A program made the translations under genes and the position numbers. DNA of 64,000 bases, from positions 1,054,001-1,118,000 of the forward strand of contig NZ_CP019239.1 in NCBI RefSeq assembly GCF_001955715.1, read 5' to 3'. Below are positions 26,775 through 35,438 of this stretch, piece after piece; the stretch's first letter is position 1; each line of letters begins with the position of its first letter. The stretch comes from Rhodoferax saidenbachensis. GTDB taxonomy: Bacteria; Pseudomonadota; Gammaproteobacteria; Burkholderiales; Burkholderiaceae_C. Below the pieces are notes generated by a model. It had not been told where the DNA came from and made no database searches. It was given only the letters and a program-made list of their open reading frames with translations.

Positions 26775-27259
26775 CAGTCGCGGAAGTTATCGAAGCTCAG
26801 CGGAATATCGGTAATTTCTTTGCGGATCAGGGCCATGGCGGCCTGCAGGTCGTCGCGCTTGGCGCCGGTGATGCGCACTTTTTCTTCCTGGATGGCGGCC
26901 TGCACCTTGAGTTTGCTGTCCTTCATGAGGCGCTGGATCTTCTTGGCCAGTTCGCTCTCGATGCCGTTGCGCACCTTGATGACCACCTTGACCTTGTCGC
27001 CGCCCATTTTTTGTACATCGCCACGGTCCAGGAAACGCACGTCCACTTCCTGTTTGGTCAGCTTGTTGCGCAGCACGTCTTCGATCTGGTCGAGCTGGAA
27101 TTCAGCGTCGCCGATCAGCGTGATCTCCTTGTCCTTGATTTCAATCTTGGCAGAGGTGCCCTTGAAATCAAAACGCGTGGTGATTTCCTTGACAGTGTTT
27201 TCCACGCCATTTTTCACCTTGACCAGGTTGGCTTCGCAGACGGTATCGAAAGAGGGCAT
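26774..27259 (-). CDS. yajQ: YajQ-family nucleotide-binding protein
   Basis: 161-residue DUF520 protein; members bind nucleotides and one, in Xanthomonas, is a cyclic di-GMP effector. The conserved opening [20 protein letters not shown] and [13 protein letters not shown] are present, followed by the two ferredoxin-like halves ([20 protein letters not shown] and [20 protein letters not shown]). The start at 27259 fits the family exactly. Divergent from murB with 34 bases between. Confidence 0.93.
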   Translation of the reverse strand: MPSFDTVCEANLVKVKNGVENTVKEITTRFDFKGTSAKIEIKDKEITLIGDAEFQLDQIEDVLRNKLTKQEVDVRFLDRGDVQKMGGDKVKVVIKVRNGIESELAKKIQRLMKDSKLKVQAAIQEEKVRITGAKRDDLQAAMALIRKEITDIPLSFDNFRD

Positions 27260-27293
27260 ACGGGTACTCAAATAGCAGTGAGACAATCCCGGC

Positions 27294-28364
27294 ATGTTAG
27301 TCGAGAAAAACGTCCCGCTTCAAGCCTTTAACACCTTCCACATCGTTGCCAAGGCCCATACCCTCGTGCGTGTGGCCGATGAATCCGACGTGCAGGCCGT
27401 GCTGGCCCACCCCGAGCTGGGCGTGGCGCCCAAGTTTGTGCTGGGCGGCGGCAGCAATGTGGTGATCACGGGTGACGTGAAACCCGTCGTGCTCAAGGTC
27501 GAAGTCCCGGGCCGCCGCCTGGTGGGCGAGACCGCCCGGGCCTTCATCGTGGAAGCCGGCGGTGGCGAGGGCTGGCACGACTTTGTGGCCTGGACGCTGG
27601 GCCAGGGCTGGTCGGGCCTGGAAAACATGGCCCTGATCCCCGGCACCGTGGGTGCAGCCCCCGTGCAAAACGTGGGCGCCTACGGTGTGGAGCTGCAAGA
27701 CCGCTTCGACTCGCTGGACGCCATCGACCTGCAGACCGGCCAGGTGTTCACGCTGAACGCGGCGCAATGCGCGTTTGGCTACCGCGACTCGGTCTTCAAA
27801 CACGGCGGCACCATGCAGACCTTGGGTGCGCCCACGCTGGGCCTCAAAGACCGGGCGCTGATCCTGCGCGTGCGTTTTGCCCTGCCCAAAGTCTGGAAGC
27901 CTGTGCTGGGCTACGCCGACATCGAGAAAAAAATGGCCGAGCACCACTGCACCCAGCCCACGGCGCAGCAGATATTTGACTGGGTGTGCGAGATCCGCCG
28001 CGCTAAGCTGCCCGACCCCGCAGTCATCGGCAACGCGGGCAGCTTCTTCAAGAACCCTACCGTCACGCCCGAGCAGTGCGCCGACATCATCGCGCGCGAC
28101 CCCAAGGTCGTGCACTACCACCTGGACAACGGCTCGGTGAAGCTGGCCGCCGGCTGGCTGATCGACTCCTGCGGCTGGAAGGGCAAATCCATCGGCCAGG
28201 CCGGTGTCTATGAGCGGCAGGCGCTGGTGCTGGTCAACCGCGGCCCCGGCGTCAACGGCGAAGGCGCCACCGGCGGCGAGGTCATGACGCTGGCCAAGGC
28301 CATCCAGACCAGCGTGTACGAGCGATTTGGCATCCTGCTGGAGCCAGAGCCCGTGGTGGTGTAG
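27294..28364 (+). CDS. murB: UDP-N-acetylenolpyruvoylglucosamine reductase
   Basis: FAD enzyme that reduces UDP-GlcNAc-enolpyruvate to UDP-MurNAc in peptidoglycan synthesis. Type I MurB of 356 residues: FAD-binding [14 protein letters not shown] and [20 protein letters not shown]. The catalytic Ser lies in [13 protein letters not shown]; the C-terminal [20 protein letters not shown] shows the substrate-binding insert of the E. coli type. It starts at the first ATG. Confidence 0.95.
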   Translation: MLVEKNVPLQAFNTFHIVAKAHTLVRVADESDVQAVLAHPELGVAPKFVLGGGSNVVITGDVKPVVLKVEVPGRRLVGETARAFIVEAGGGEGWHDFVAWTLGQGWSGLENMALIPGTVGAAPVQNVGAYGVELQDRFDSLDAIDLQTGQVFTLNAAQCAFGYRDSVFKHGGTMQTLGAPTLGLKDRALILRVRFALPKVWKPVLGYADIEKKMAEHHCTQPTAQQIFDWVCEIRRAKLPDPAVIGNAGSFFKNPTVTPEQCADIIARDPKVVHYHLDNGSVKLAAGWLIDSCGWKGKSIGQAGVYERQALVLVNRGPGVNGEGATGGEVMTLAKAIQTSVYERFGILLEPEPVVV

Positions 28365-28396
28365 CTCCTGTCGCCCAAACAGAGTAGATTGCCCCC

Positions 28397-29395
28397 ATGA
28401 AAAACATTCTCGTTCTAGGCGGCACAGGTTTTGTCGGTGCCCACGTCTGTGAAAAGCTGGTGCAACAGGGCTACCACGTCACCGTGCCCACACGGCGCCG
28501 CAACAACGCGCGTTACGTCATGCATTTGCCCGGCCTCACCGTGCTGGAAGCCAATGTGCACGACGAAGCGGCGCTCACCCGTCTGGTCGCCGGGCACGAT
28601 GCGGTCGTCAACCTCATCGCCATCCTGCATGGCAATGCCGCCGCGTTCGATAAGGTGCATGTCAACCTGCCACAAAAGCTGGCGCGCGCCTGTATTGCCA
28701 ACGGCGTGCACCGTGTGGTGCACATCAGCGCCCTGGGTGCCGACGACCAGCGCCCCGGCGCCGCGCCGTCCGAATACTTGCGCAGCAAGGGGCGCGGCGA
28801 AGCCGTGCTGCTGCACCCCGCCAACCCGGCCGAAGCACTGGACGTAACGGTCCTGCGCCCCAGCGTGATCTTTGGCGCGGAGGACAAGTTTTTGAACCTG
28901 TTTGCCAAGCTGCAAAATGTCTTCCCGTTCATGCCACTGGCCGGTGCCAACGCGCGCTTTCAGCCGGTGTGGGTGCAAGACGTTGCCGCCGCGGTGGTGC
29001 TGAGCCTGCAGCCGAGCAAGCCTATGCCCATGCCCATGTCCGTTAGCGAGCCGATACAGCGCGTCTACGAACTCGTGGGCCCGGATGTGTTCACGCTCAA
29101 GCAACTGGTGCAACTCGCCGCCCGCCTCAGCATCGGCCGCGAGCGCCCGGTGATCCCGTTGCCCCAGTGGCTGGGCCGCATCCAGGCTGCTGCGATGGAG
29201 CTGGCCCCCGGCGAACCCCTGATGAGCCGCGACAACCTCGATTCCATGCAGCAAGACAACGTCGCCAGCGGCACGCTGCCGGGCCTGCGCGCGCTGGGCA
29301 TTGACGCTGCGGCGCTGGCGCCGATTGCCGCGCAGTACCTGACGGCTGATCAGGCCAACGCAGGTCTGCTCGCCATGCGACAGGTCCATCGCTGA
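28397..29395 (+). CDS. NAD-dependent epimerase/dehydratase family protein (NDUFA9-like)
   Basis: Short-chain-dehydrogenase-fold protein of the atypical group related to the complex I assembly subunit NDUFA9. The glycine-rich dinucleotide motif LVLGGTGFVGAHV is at the N-terminus, and YLRSKGRGEAVLLH holds the YxxxK positions. VLRPSVIFGAEDKFLNLFAK is the usual follow-on motif. 332 residues. Substrate unknown. It is the last core gene before the Fic/type I restriction insert. Confidence 0.85.
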   Translation: MKNILVLGGTGFVGAHVCEKLVQQGYHVTVPTRRRNNARYVMHLPGLTVLEANVHDEAALTRLVAGHDAVVNLIAILHGNAAAFDKVHVNLPQKLARACIANGVHRVVHISALGADDQRPGAAPSEYLRSKGRGEAVLLHPANPAEALDVTVLRPSVIFGAEDKFLNLFAKLQNVFPFMPLAGANARFQPVWVQDVAAAVVLSLQPSKPMPMPMSVSEPIQRVYELVGPDVFTLKQLVQLAARLSIGRERPVIPLPQWLGRIQAAAMELAPGEPLMSRDNLDSMQQDNVASGTLPGLRALGIDAAALAPIAAQYLTADQANAGLLAMRQVHR

Positions 29396-29445
29396 GCCAA
29401 ACCGCCGCCGGGGAAGCCTTGGTTTGATCGCAATTTCCCTGCGGT

Positions 29446-29500
29446 TACTATGTTTTTGATAGCGTCTTGCGCATATTCCACGGGGGCTACGGGCCGATTT
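29446..29500 (+). repeat. Dispersed 55-bp element, intergenic copy
   Basis: TACTATGTTTTTGATAGCGT, then CTTGCGCATATTCCACGGGG, then GCTACGGGCCGATTT. It lies between the epimerase gene and the Fic gene, at the edge of the insert. Confidence 0.85.
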
Positions 29501-29548
29501 TTCTTAGAAAATGCCGCCAAGCCGGGTTTCTGATCATCCGACTCTCTG

Positions 29549-29596
29549 TTAAAGCTTGCTTTCATACTTGCGCTTTTTATTAAAGATTGCTTTAAT
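29549..29596. promoter_or_regulatory. Two operator-like palindromes upstream of the Fic gene
   Basis: TTAAAGCTTGCTTTCAT (29549-29565) and TTAAAGATTGCTTTAAT (29580-29596) are near-identical and 31 bases apart, three helical turns. The second is a perfect 6-4-6 palindrome. They lie 35 bases before the Fic start codon, in an AT-rich stretch likely to be the promoter. Confidence 0.65.
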
Positions 29597-29630
29597 GTGA
29601 TTCAACTCCATTCAAGAACTCTTTTGCACC

Positions 29631-30776
29631 ATGCGCAGCACTGGTACCTACGCAATCTCCACAACTCTGGGCGAGCCCGTGCAGGCATTTGTGCCGAACG
29701 CTCTGCCGCCAGCCAAGCCCGTGTTGGCACCCGAGTGCTATGTGGAGGCCAACCGCGCGGCTGAGCTGGCGCTGGCCCGGCTGTCTGGAGTGGCTGGATT
29801 GGTGCCGTCGGTGGACTGGCTGCTCTACAGCGCCATCCGCAAAGAGGCGCTGCTGACCTCGCAAATTGAAGGCACCCAAGCCACGCTGGCAGACCTGTTT
29901 GACGAAGAAGCGGGCTTTGCGGTGAGCAACACCGACGACGTCGAAGAAGTCACCAACTACCTGCGCGCCTTTCGGCTGGTCCAAGCGCAACTGCGTGACC
30001 CTGCCGGTCTCCCTTTAAGTGTGCGCTTGTTGTGCGATGCACACCGGCTGCTATTGGACGGCGCCCGCGGCAACGGCAAGCAGCCCGGCGAGCTGCGCCG
30101 CTCGCAAAACTGGATCGGCGGCACTCGGCCCGGCAACGCGGTGTTTGTGCCGCCCCCGCCCGAGCGCGTGCCTCCGTTGCTTGCAGACCTGGAGCGGTTC
30201 ATACATGACCCTGCACAACCCTTGCCGCCGCTGGTGAAAACGGCGCTGATCCACCTGCAGTTTGAGACGATCCACTCGTTCCTGGATGGCAATGGCCGTA
30301 TCGGGCGCTTGCTGATTGCCGCGCTACTGGAGCACTGGGGCTTGCTGCCCGAGCCTTTGATGTATCTGAGCGGCTACTTGAAACAACACCAGACAGAGTA
30401 TTACCGCCGCCTCTCCAACGTGCGCCTTGAGGGCGACTGGGAGGGCTGGGTGGCGTTCTTCCTCGAAGGCGTATCGACGGCAGCGCAAGATGCCGAACGC
30501 AACATTGTGGCCATCGCCACACTGCTGGCCACTGACCGCCGCAGTTTGCTGGCTGCGCCCAAAGCCGGGCCCAGCAGCTACCGCTTGTTTGAAATGCTGC
30601 CCATGATGCCGCGCTTCACGATTGACCAGGTGCGCCAAAGGCTGGCCACCAGCTTCCCAACCGCCACCGCGGCGGTCAAGGTACTGGAGGATTTAGGCAT
30701 CGTTACCGAGCTGACCGGGCAGAAGAAAAACCGCAGCTACAGTTACGCGGCTTACATTACGCTGCTGGCTGAATAA
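29631..30776 (+). CDS. Fic-domain AMP-transferase with N-terminal inhibitory motif and wHTH
   Basis: Class II Fic protein expected to AMPylate Tyr/Thr/Ser of a target protein. The active-site motif HSFLDGNGRIGR is complete. The N-terminal autoinhibitory helix has TSQIEG, matching (S/T)xxxE(G/N). An N-terminal Fic_N region precedes and a C-terminal winged helix follows (TIDQVRQRLATSFPTATAAV, then VLEDLGIVTE), as in the SoFic-like family. 381 residues. The wHTH and the two operator-like repeats upstream suggest autoregulation. It stands just upstream of the type I restriction operon in the same direction, separated by 109 bases with its own control site. Its cellular target is unknown. Confidence 0.93.
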   Translation: MRSTGTYAISTTLGEPVQAFVPNALPPAKPVLAPECYVEANRAAELALARLSGVAGLVPSVDWLLYSAIRKEALLTSQIEGTQATLADLFDEEAGFAVSNTDDVEEVTNYLRAFRLVQAQLRDPAGLPLSVRLLCDAHRLLLDGARGNGKQPGELRRSQNWIGGTRPGNAVFVPPPPERVPPLLADLERFIHDPAQPLPPLVKTALIHLQFETIHSFLDGNGRIGRLLIAALLEHWGLLPEPLMYLSGYLKQHQTEYYRRLSNVRLEGDWEGWVAFFLEGVSTAAQDAERNIVAIATLLATDRRSLLAAPKAGPSSYRLFEMLPMMPRFTIDQVRQRLATSFPTATAAVKVLEDLGIVTELTGQKKNRSYSYAAYITLLAE

Positions 30777-30836
30777 GAGTTTCGAAGGCAGTTTTCTGAC
30801 AAAAACTGCGCAACAAAATAATAAGCATCATTGGCT

Positions 30837-30887
30837 ATGACGCAAAAATTATTGCAATTGCAAAAAATTGCTGTAGCATTGCGTCAT
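30837..30887. promoter_or_regulatory. Palindromic control region of the type I restriction operon
   Basis: ATGACGCAA (30837-30845) and TTGCGTCAT (30879-30887) form a perfect 9-base inverted repeat 42 bases centre to centre. The right arm covers the first two bases of the start codon of the half-HsdS gene. Between them lies TTGCAATTGCAA (30852-30863), a perfect 12-base palindrome. A hairpin GCAGTTTT/AAAACTGC (30788-30809) lies just upstream. Confidence 0.6.
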
Positions 30888-31482
30888 GACAATTGATGCA
30901 AATGTTTTAACTATCTTTGATTTAACCGATTTGCAAGGCGGCTATCCCTTTCGGGGTTCCATTGAGGAGTCGGCGGACGGAGATGTTTTGGCTGTGCAGA
31001 TGAAAGACGTCGATCCCGAGCATGGAGTCGCTTGGTCTGGTGCTACGCGCACCACGCTTCTAGGGCGCAAACAGCCCGATTGGCTCAAAGCAGGGGATGT
31101 CCTGTTTGTTTCCAAGGGAGCCCGCTTCTACGCCGTTTGCATTGACGAGCCTCCTAGCCCCGCCGTATGCAGCCCTCATTTCTTTCACCTGAAAGTGAAG
31201 TCTCCGGCGGCGCTTATGCCAGCCTTTCTGGCCTGGCAGATCAATCAACCCCCTTTTCAGCGACAACTTCAGCAGGCCGCCGAAGGCAGCAGTCAACTCA
31301 GCATCCGCAGGCCAGTTCTGGAATCCTTGACGCTTTGCATTCCAACAATGGCAGATCAACGCCGTATCGTCGCGCTCGCCGAACTTGCGCACCAGGAACG
31401 CAGAACACTCACCCAACTCATTCGCAACCGCGAGCAGCAGCTCCATGTGCTCGCGGACAGCCTGTTCCGGGCTATGACCTAA
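30886..31482 (+). CDS. Half-size type I restriction specificity (HsdS-like) protein
   Basis: 198 residues. It looks like a single target-recognition module: DLQGGYPFRGSIEESADGDV, LKAGDVLFVSKGARFYAVCI, LSIRRPVLESLTLCIPTMAD. A conserved helical segment follows, starting QRRIVALAELAHQERRTLTQ. A full HsdS has two such halves; this has one. It could dimerise to act as a specificity subunit for the HsdM behind it, or modulate the operon. It starts the operon, 33 bases before hsdM. The match is at domain-pattern level only. Confidence 0.75.
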   Translation: MTIDANVLTIFDLTDLQGGYPFRGSIEESADGDVLAVQMKDVDPEHGVAWSGATRTTLLGRKQPDWLKAGDVLFVSKGARFYAVCIDEPPSPAVCSPHFFHLKVKSPAALMPAFLAWQINQPPFQRQLQQAAEGSSQLSIRRPVLESLTLCIPTMADQRRIVALAELAHQERRTLTQLIRNREQQLHVLADSLFRAMT

Positions 31483-31515
31483 TCATTTGCAAAGAAGCCT
31501 AAAAATAAGACCGCT

Positions 31516-33126
31516 ATGAACGACACCACTACAACCCAAACCTCCTTGGCTTCTGCAGTCAGCCAAGACGAAATCAACGCTGCAGTTTGGGCCGCGTGCG
31601 ATACCTTCCGTGGCACCGTGGATCCCAGCATTTACAAGGACTTTGTCCTGACCATGCTGTTCCTCAAATACGTGTCCGATGTCTGGCAAGACCATTACGA
31701 CACTTACAAAAAGCAATACGGCGACCACCCCAAGCTGATTGAAGAAATGCTCAAGAGCGAGCGCTTTGTATTGCCACCCAGCGCCAGCTTCTACGCCCTA
31801 CACAGCCTGCGTCACAGCCCCGGGAATGGCGAACGCATCGACAAGGCCCTGCACGCCATTGAAGAAGCCAACATCACCAAGCTGCGCGATGTGTTTCAGG
31901 ACATCAGCTTCAACCAGAACAAACTGGGCGATGAGCAACAGAAGAACGACATCCTGCGCCACCTGCTGGAAGACTTTTCCAAGCCAGCGCTGGATCTGCG
32001 CCCCAGCCGCGTCGGCCAGTTGGATGTGATTGGCAACGCCTACGAATACCTCATCAAGAACTTTGCCTCCACCAGCGGCAAAAAAGCCGGTGAGTTCTAC
32101 ACGCCACCCGAGGTGTCATCACTGATGGCGCGGCTGATGAACCCGCAAGAGGGTGATGAGATTTGCGACCCCACATGCGGCTCAGGCTCCCTGCTTATGA
32201 AATGCGGTCGCTTGATTCGCGACAACACGGGGTCCCGCAAATACGCGCTGTATGGGCAGGAAGCCATTGGCAGCACCTGGGCGCTGGCCAAGATGAACAT
32301 GTTTTTGCATGGCGAGGACAACCACCGCATTGAGTGGGGTGACACCATTCGCAACCCCAAGCTGCTGGAGGGAGATGCACCTTCTTATGATTTTTTTGCT
32401 GCGGCGCGAGGCGTGAAAAAGCCGCCTGCAGCAGCGCCTGCCAAACTCCTAACGCTCAAGCATTTCGACATCGTGGTGGCGAATCCGCCCTTCAGCCTGG
32501 AGAAGTGGGGTCACGAAGGGGCAGAAGCTGACCAGTACAGCCGCTTCCGCCGTGGCGTGCCTCCGCGCACCAAGGGTGACTATGCCTTCATCCTTCACAT
32601 GATTGAAGTCATGAAGCCCGGCACCGGGCGCATGGCGGTGGTGGTGCCACACGGCGTATTGTTCCGTGGCGCAGCAGAGGGGCGCATTCGCCAAAAGCTG
32701 ATTGAAGAAAACCTGCTGGACGTGGTGATTGGCCTGCCAGAAAAACTGTTCTATGGCACCGGCATTCCAGCCGCCATTCTGGTGTTCCGCAAGAACAAGA
32801 CGGACGACAAGGTGCTGTTCATCGATGCCAGTCGTGACTTCGAAGCAGGCAAGAACCAGAACTACCTGCGTGAGTCCGACCTGCAACGCATCCTGAGCAC
32901 TGCATTCACACGGCAGGGGTCAGATAAATACGCCCATCTGGCCACCCCCGCCGAGATTGCTGAGAACGACTTCAACCTCAACATCCCGCGCTATGTGGAC
33001 ACATTCGAGGAAGAGGCGGAGATTGACCTCATGGCCGTGCGCAAAGAGCGCGAGCAACTCAAGGCCGAGTTAGCGACCCTGGAGGCACAGATGGCCGTGT
33101 ACTTGAAGGAGTTGGGCTATGAGTAA
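31516..33126 (+). CDS. hsdM: Type I restriction-modification DNA methyltransferase subunit
   Basis: N6-adenine methyltransferase. The N-terminal HsdM_N helical domain (about residues 12-150) is followed by the SAM-binding motif I DPTCGSGSLL (218-227) and the catalytic NPPF (323-326), preceded by FDIVVA. EFYTPPEVSSLMARL is the typical motif X region. 536 residues, complete. It is part of a close-packed operon; its 3' end overlaps rhuM by 8 bases. Modified sequence unknown. Confidence 0.96.
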   Translation: MNDTTTTQTSLASAVSQDEINAAVWAACDTFRGTVDPSIYKDFVLTMLFLKYVSDVWQDHYDTYKKQYGDHPKLIEEMLKSERFVLPPSASFYALHSLRHSPGNGERIDKALHAIEEANITKLRDVFQDISFNQNKLGDEQQKNDILRHLLEDFSKPALDLRPSRVGQLDVIGNAYEYLIKNFASTSGKKAGEFYTPPEVSSLMARLMNPQEGDEICDPTCGSGSLLMKCGRLIRDNTGSRKYALYGQEAIGSTWALAKMNMFLHGEDNHRIEWGDTIRNPKLLEGDAPSYDFFAAARGVKKPPAAAPAKLLTLKHFDIVVANPPFSLEKWGHEGAEADQYSRFRRGVPPRTKGDYAFILHMIEVMKPGTGRMAVVVPHGVLFRGAAEGRIRQKLIEENLLDVVIGLPEKLFYGTGIPAAILVFRKNKTDDKVLFIDASRDFEAGKNQNYLRESDLQRILSTAFTRQGSDKYAHLATPAEIAENDFNLNIPRYVDTFEEEAEIDLMAVRKEREQLKAELATLEAQMAVYLKELGYE

Positions 33127-34246
33127 GCGCGAGAGTGCCGGGAGCAAATCCGCTGGCAAGGCTTCAACGCCTGCGCACAATATCACCCGCTCATCGGCAG
33201 CCGAATACCTGACCTTTGTTGCGGCTGCGGGTAAGGGCGGCGTAGAGGCCATCTACGCCGACGAAAACGTCTGGCTGACGCAGAAGATGATGGCGCAGCT
33301 CTATGACGTGAACGTCCGTACAGTCAACGAGCACCTCAAGAAGATCTTCTCGGACAGGGAGCTGTCCGAAGATTCAGTTATCCGGAAATTCCGGATAACT
33401 GCCAGCGACGGCAAGACATACGACACCCAGCACTACAGTCTGGCCGCCATCATCGCTGTCGGCTACAAGGTCAACTCCGAGCGTGCGGTGCAGTTCCGCA
33501 AATGGGCCAGCGCCATCGTCGAGTCCTTCACCATCAAGGGCTTCGCGATGGACGACGAGCGTCTGAAAAACGACGGCTCGGTACTCACCAAACAATATTT
33601 CGAAGAGCAACTGCAGCGCATCCGGGAAATCCGGCTTTCCGAGCGCAAGTTCTATCAAAAAATTACCGACCTCTATGCCACGGCCATTGACTACGACAGC
33701 CAGGCCCAGGCCACCCAGCGCTTTTTTGCCACCGTGCAAAACAAGCTGCACTGGGCCATCCACGGGCAGACAGCGGCCGAGGTCATCTACAGCCGCACCG
33801 ACGCGAGCCAGGACCACATGGGGCTTACCTCCTGGAAGGATGCCCCCGCCGGCAAGGTCCAGAAATTTGACGTGGTCGTCGCCAAGAACTACCTGACGAC
33901 CAGCGAACTGGCGCAACTGCAGCGCCTGGTGTCCGCCTACCTCGACGTGGCCGAAGACATGGCGCTGCGCCAGATCCCCATGACCATGCAGGACTGGGAG
34001 ACGCGCCTGAACCGCTTCATCACCGCCACCGACCGGCAGGTGCTGCAGGATGCCGGTCAGGTTACGGCAGAGATTGCGCGAGCCCACGCCGAGAGCGAAT
34101 TTGAGAAATACCGCATCGTGCAGGACCGCCTGTACCAGTCTGACTTTGACAGACTGTCGGCAGGAAGAAGCGAGATGGGCGTGACGCCCTTGGTCGAAGT
34201 GGAGCCGCTGCCGACGAAGAAGAAAGGTGGGCGTGATGCTTCCTAA
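33119..34246 (+). CDS. rhuM: RhuM-family protein within the restriction operon
   Basis: RhuM (virulence RhuM) family, 375 residues. Conserved regions: IYADENVWLTQKMMAQLYDV then NVRTVNEHLKKIFSDREL (a helix-turn-helix-like part), DGKTYDTQHYSLAAIIAVGY, and KLHWAIHGQTAAEVIYSRTD. The biochemical role is unknown; the family often stands inside or next to type I restriction loci. It overlaps hsdM by 8 bases and hsdS by 11, so its translation is coupled to both, and its product is presumably needed in step with them. Confidence 0.9.
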   Translation: MSKRESAGSKSAGKASTPAHNITRSSAAEYLTFVAAAGKGGVEAIYADENVWLTQKMMAQLYDVNVRTVNEHLKKIFSDRELSEDSVIRKFRITASDGKTYDTQHYSLAAIIAVGYKVNSERAVQFRKWASAIVESFTIKGFAMDDERLKNDGSVLTKQYFEEQLQRIREIRLSERKFYQKITDLYATAIDYDSQAQATQRFFATVQNKLHWAIHGQTAAEVIYSRTDASQDHMGLTSWKDAPAGKVQKFDVVVAKNYLTTSELAQLQRLVSAYLDVAEDMALRQIPMTMQDWETRLNRFITATDRQVLQDAGQVTAEIARAHAESEFEKYRIVQDRLYQSDFDRLSAGRSEMGVTPLVEVEPLPTKKKGGRDAS

Positions 34247-35438
34247 GGATTGGCAACGCAGCACGATCGGGGATTGCACCAAGCTCCTTTCCGGCAATAC
34301 CCCGAGTAAAGAAAATCCAAACTACTGGTCTGGCGACTTTCCATGGGTGACCGTGAAAGACATGAAAACGCCTTGGCTCCACAAGACCGGCTTAACTCTC
34401 ACCCTGTCGGGGAAGGCCGCGGCATCGATCGCACCCGCAAATTCAGTGTTGGTTGTGACACGTGGAATGGCATTGCTGAAGGATCTCCCTATCAGTCTTG
34501 CCATGCGAGATGTTGCTTTTAACCAAGACATCAAGGCGATTGTTCCCAAGGACTGCTTGGACGCACGATTTTTTGCATACCAACTACAGAGCAAAAAGCA
34601 TGTCGTTCTAGGCATGGTCGATACGGCGGGTCACGGCACGGGGAAACTCGATACAGACTTGTTGAAATCCGTCGATGTGGTGTTACCCCCGCTTCCGGAA
34701 CAACGCCGCATCGCCAAAATCCTCTCCACCTGGGATCAAGCGATCGCCACCACGGAGCAGTTGCTATCCAATAGCGAACAGCAGAAGCTCGGATTAATGC
34801 AAGGATTGCTACTTGGAAAAATTCGAGTGAAAGGGGACACCGAAGGTTGGAAGCAGCATGCACTCGGCGAAATATTTTCAGAGCGAGTTGAGTCAAGCCG
34901 AGATGGTTTACCGCTACTTTCCATTACACGGGACCAGGGTGTCATTCCGCGAGAAGATGTAGGACGAAAGGACACTTCAAATGAAGACAAGTCGAAGTAT
35001 CTGAGGATCTGCGCCGGCGACATTGGCTACAACACCATGCGAATGTGGCAAGGTGTCTCAGCTGTCTCCAGGCATGAAGGAATCATCAGCCCTGCATACA
35101 CGGTCATAACACCAAGTGCTTTGATTGACGGGACGTTTGCGTCCTACCTCTTTAAGTCTCAGTCGCTCATCTTCCTCTTCTACCGCCATTCGCAAGGGCT
35201 TGTTTCAGATACGTGGAATCTAAAATTCTCTCACTTCGCGAAGATCAAGATTCGAATTCCAGGCGTCCAGGAGCAGCGCAGCATTGCAGCCGTCCTAGAA
35301 AAAGCCGATCAGCAGATCGCAGTCATTCGGGACCAATTGGCGGTGCTTCGCCAAGAAAAGGTGGCTCTTATGTCCCAACTCCTCACCGGCAAGCGTCGCG
35401 TCAAGCTGCCAGAAGCTGAGGCAGAGGCGCAGGCATGA
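34236..35438 (+). CDS. hsdS: Type I restriction specificity subunit
   Basis: DNA sequence-recognition subunit with two target-recognition domains. Half one begins MLPKDWQRSTIGDCTKLLSG and ends in PPLPEQRRIAKILSTWDQAI. Half two begins GWKQHALGEIFSERVE and ends in IPGVQEQRSIAAVLEKADQQ. The two conserved helical segments set the spacing between half-sites. I use the ATG at 34236 because AAAGGTGG lies at proper distance; a GTG nine bases earlier is too close to that site. About 400 residues. Confidence 0.93.
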   Translation: MLPKDWQRSTIGDCTKLLSGNTPSKENPNYWSGDFPWVTVKDMKTPWLHKTGLTLTLSGKAAASIAPANSVLVVTRGMALLKDLPISLAMRDVAFNQDIKAIVPKDCLDARFFAYQLQSKKHVVLGMVDTAGHGTGKLDTDLLKSVDVVLPPLPEQRRIAKILSTWDQAIATTEQLLSNSEQQKLGLMQGLLLGKIRVKGDTEGWKQHALGEIFSERVESSRDGLPLLSITRDQGVIPREDVGRKDTSNEDKSKYLRICAGDIGYNTMRMWQGVSAVSRHEGIISPAYTVITPSALIDGTFASYLFKSQSLIFLFYRHSQGLVSDTWNLKFSHFAKIKIRIPGVQEQRSIAAVLEKADQQIAVIRDQLAVLRQEKVALMSQLLTGKRRVKLPEAEAEAQA

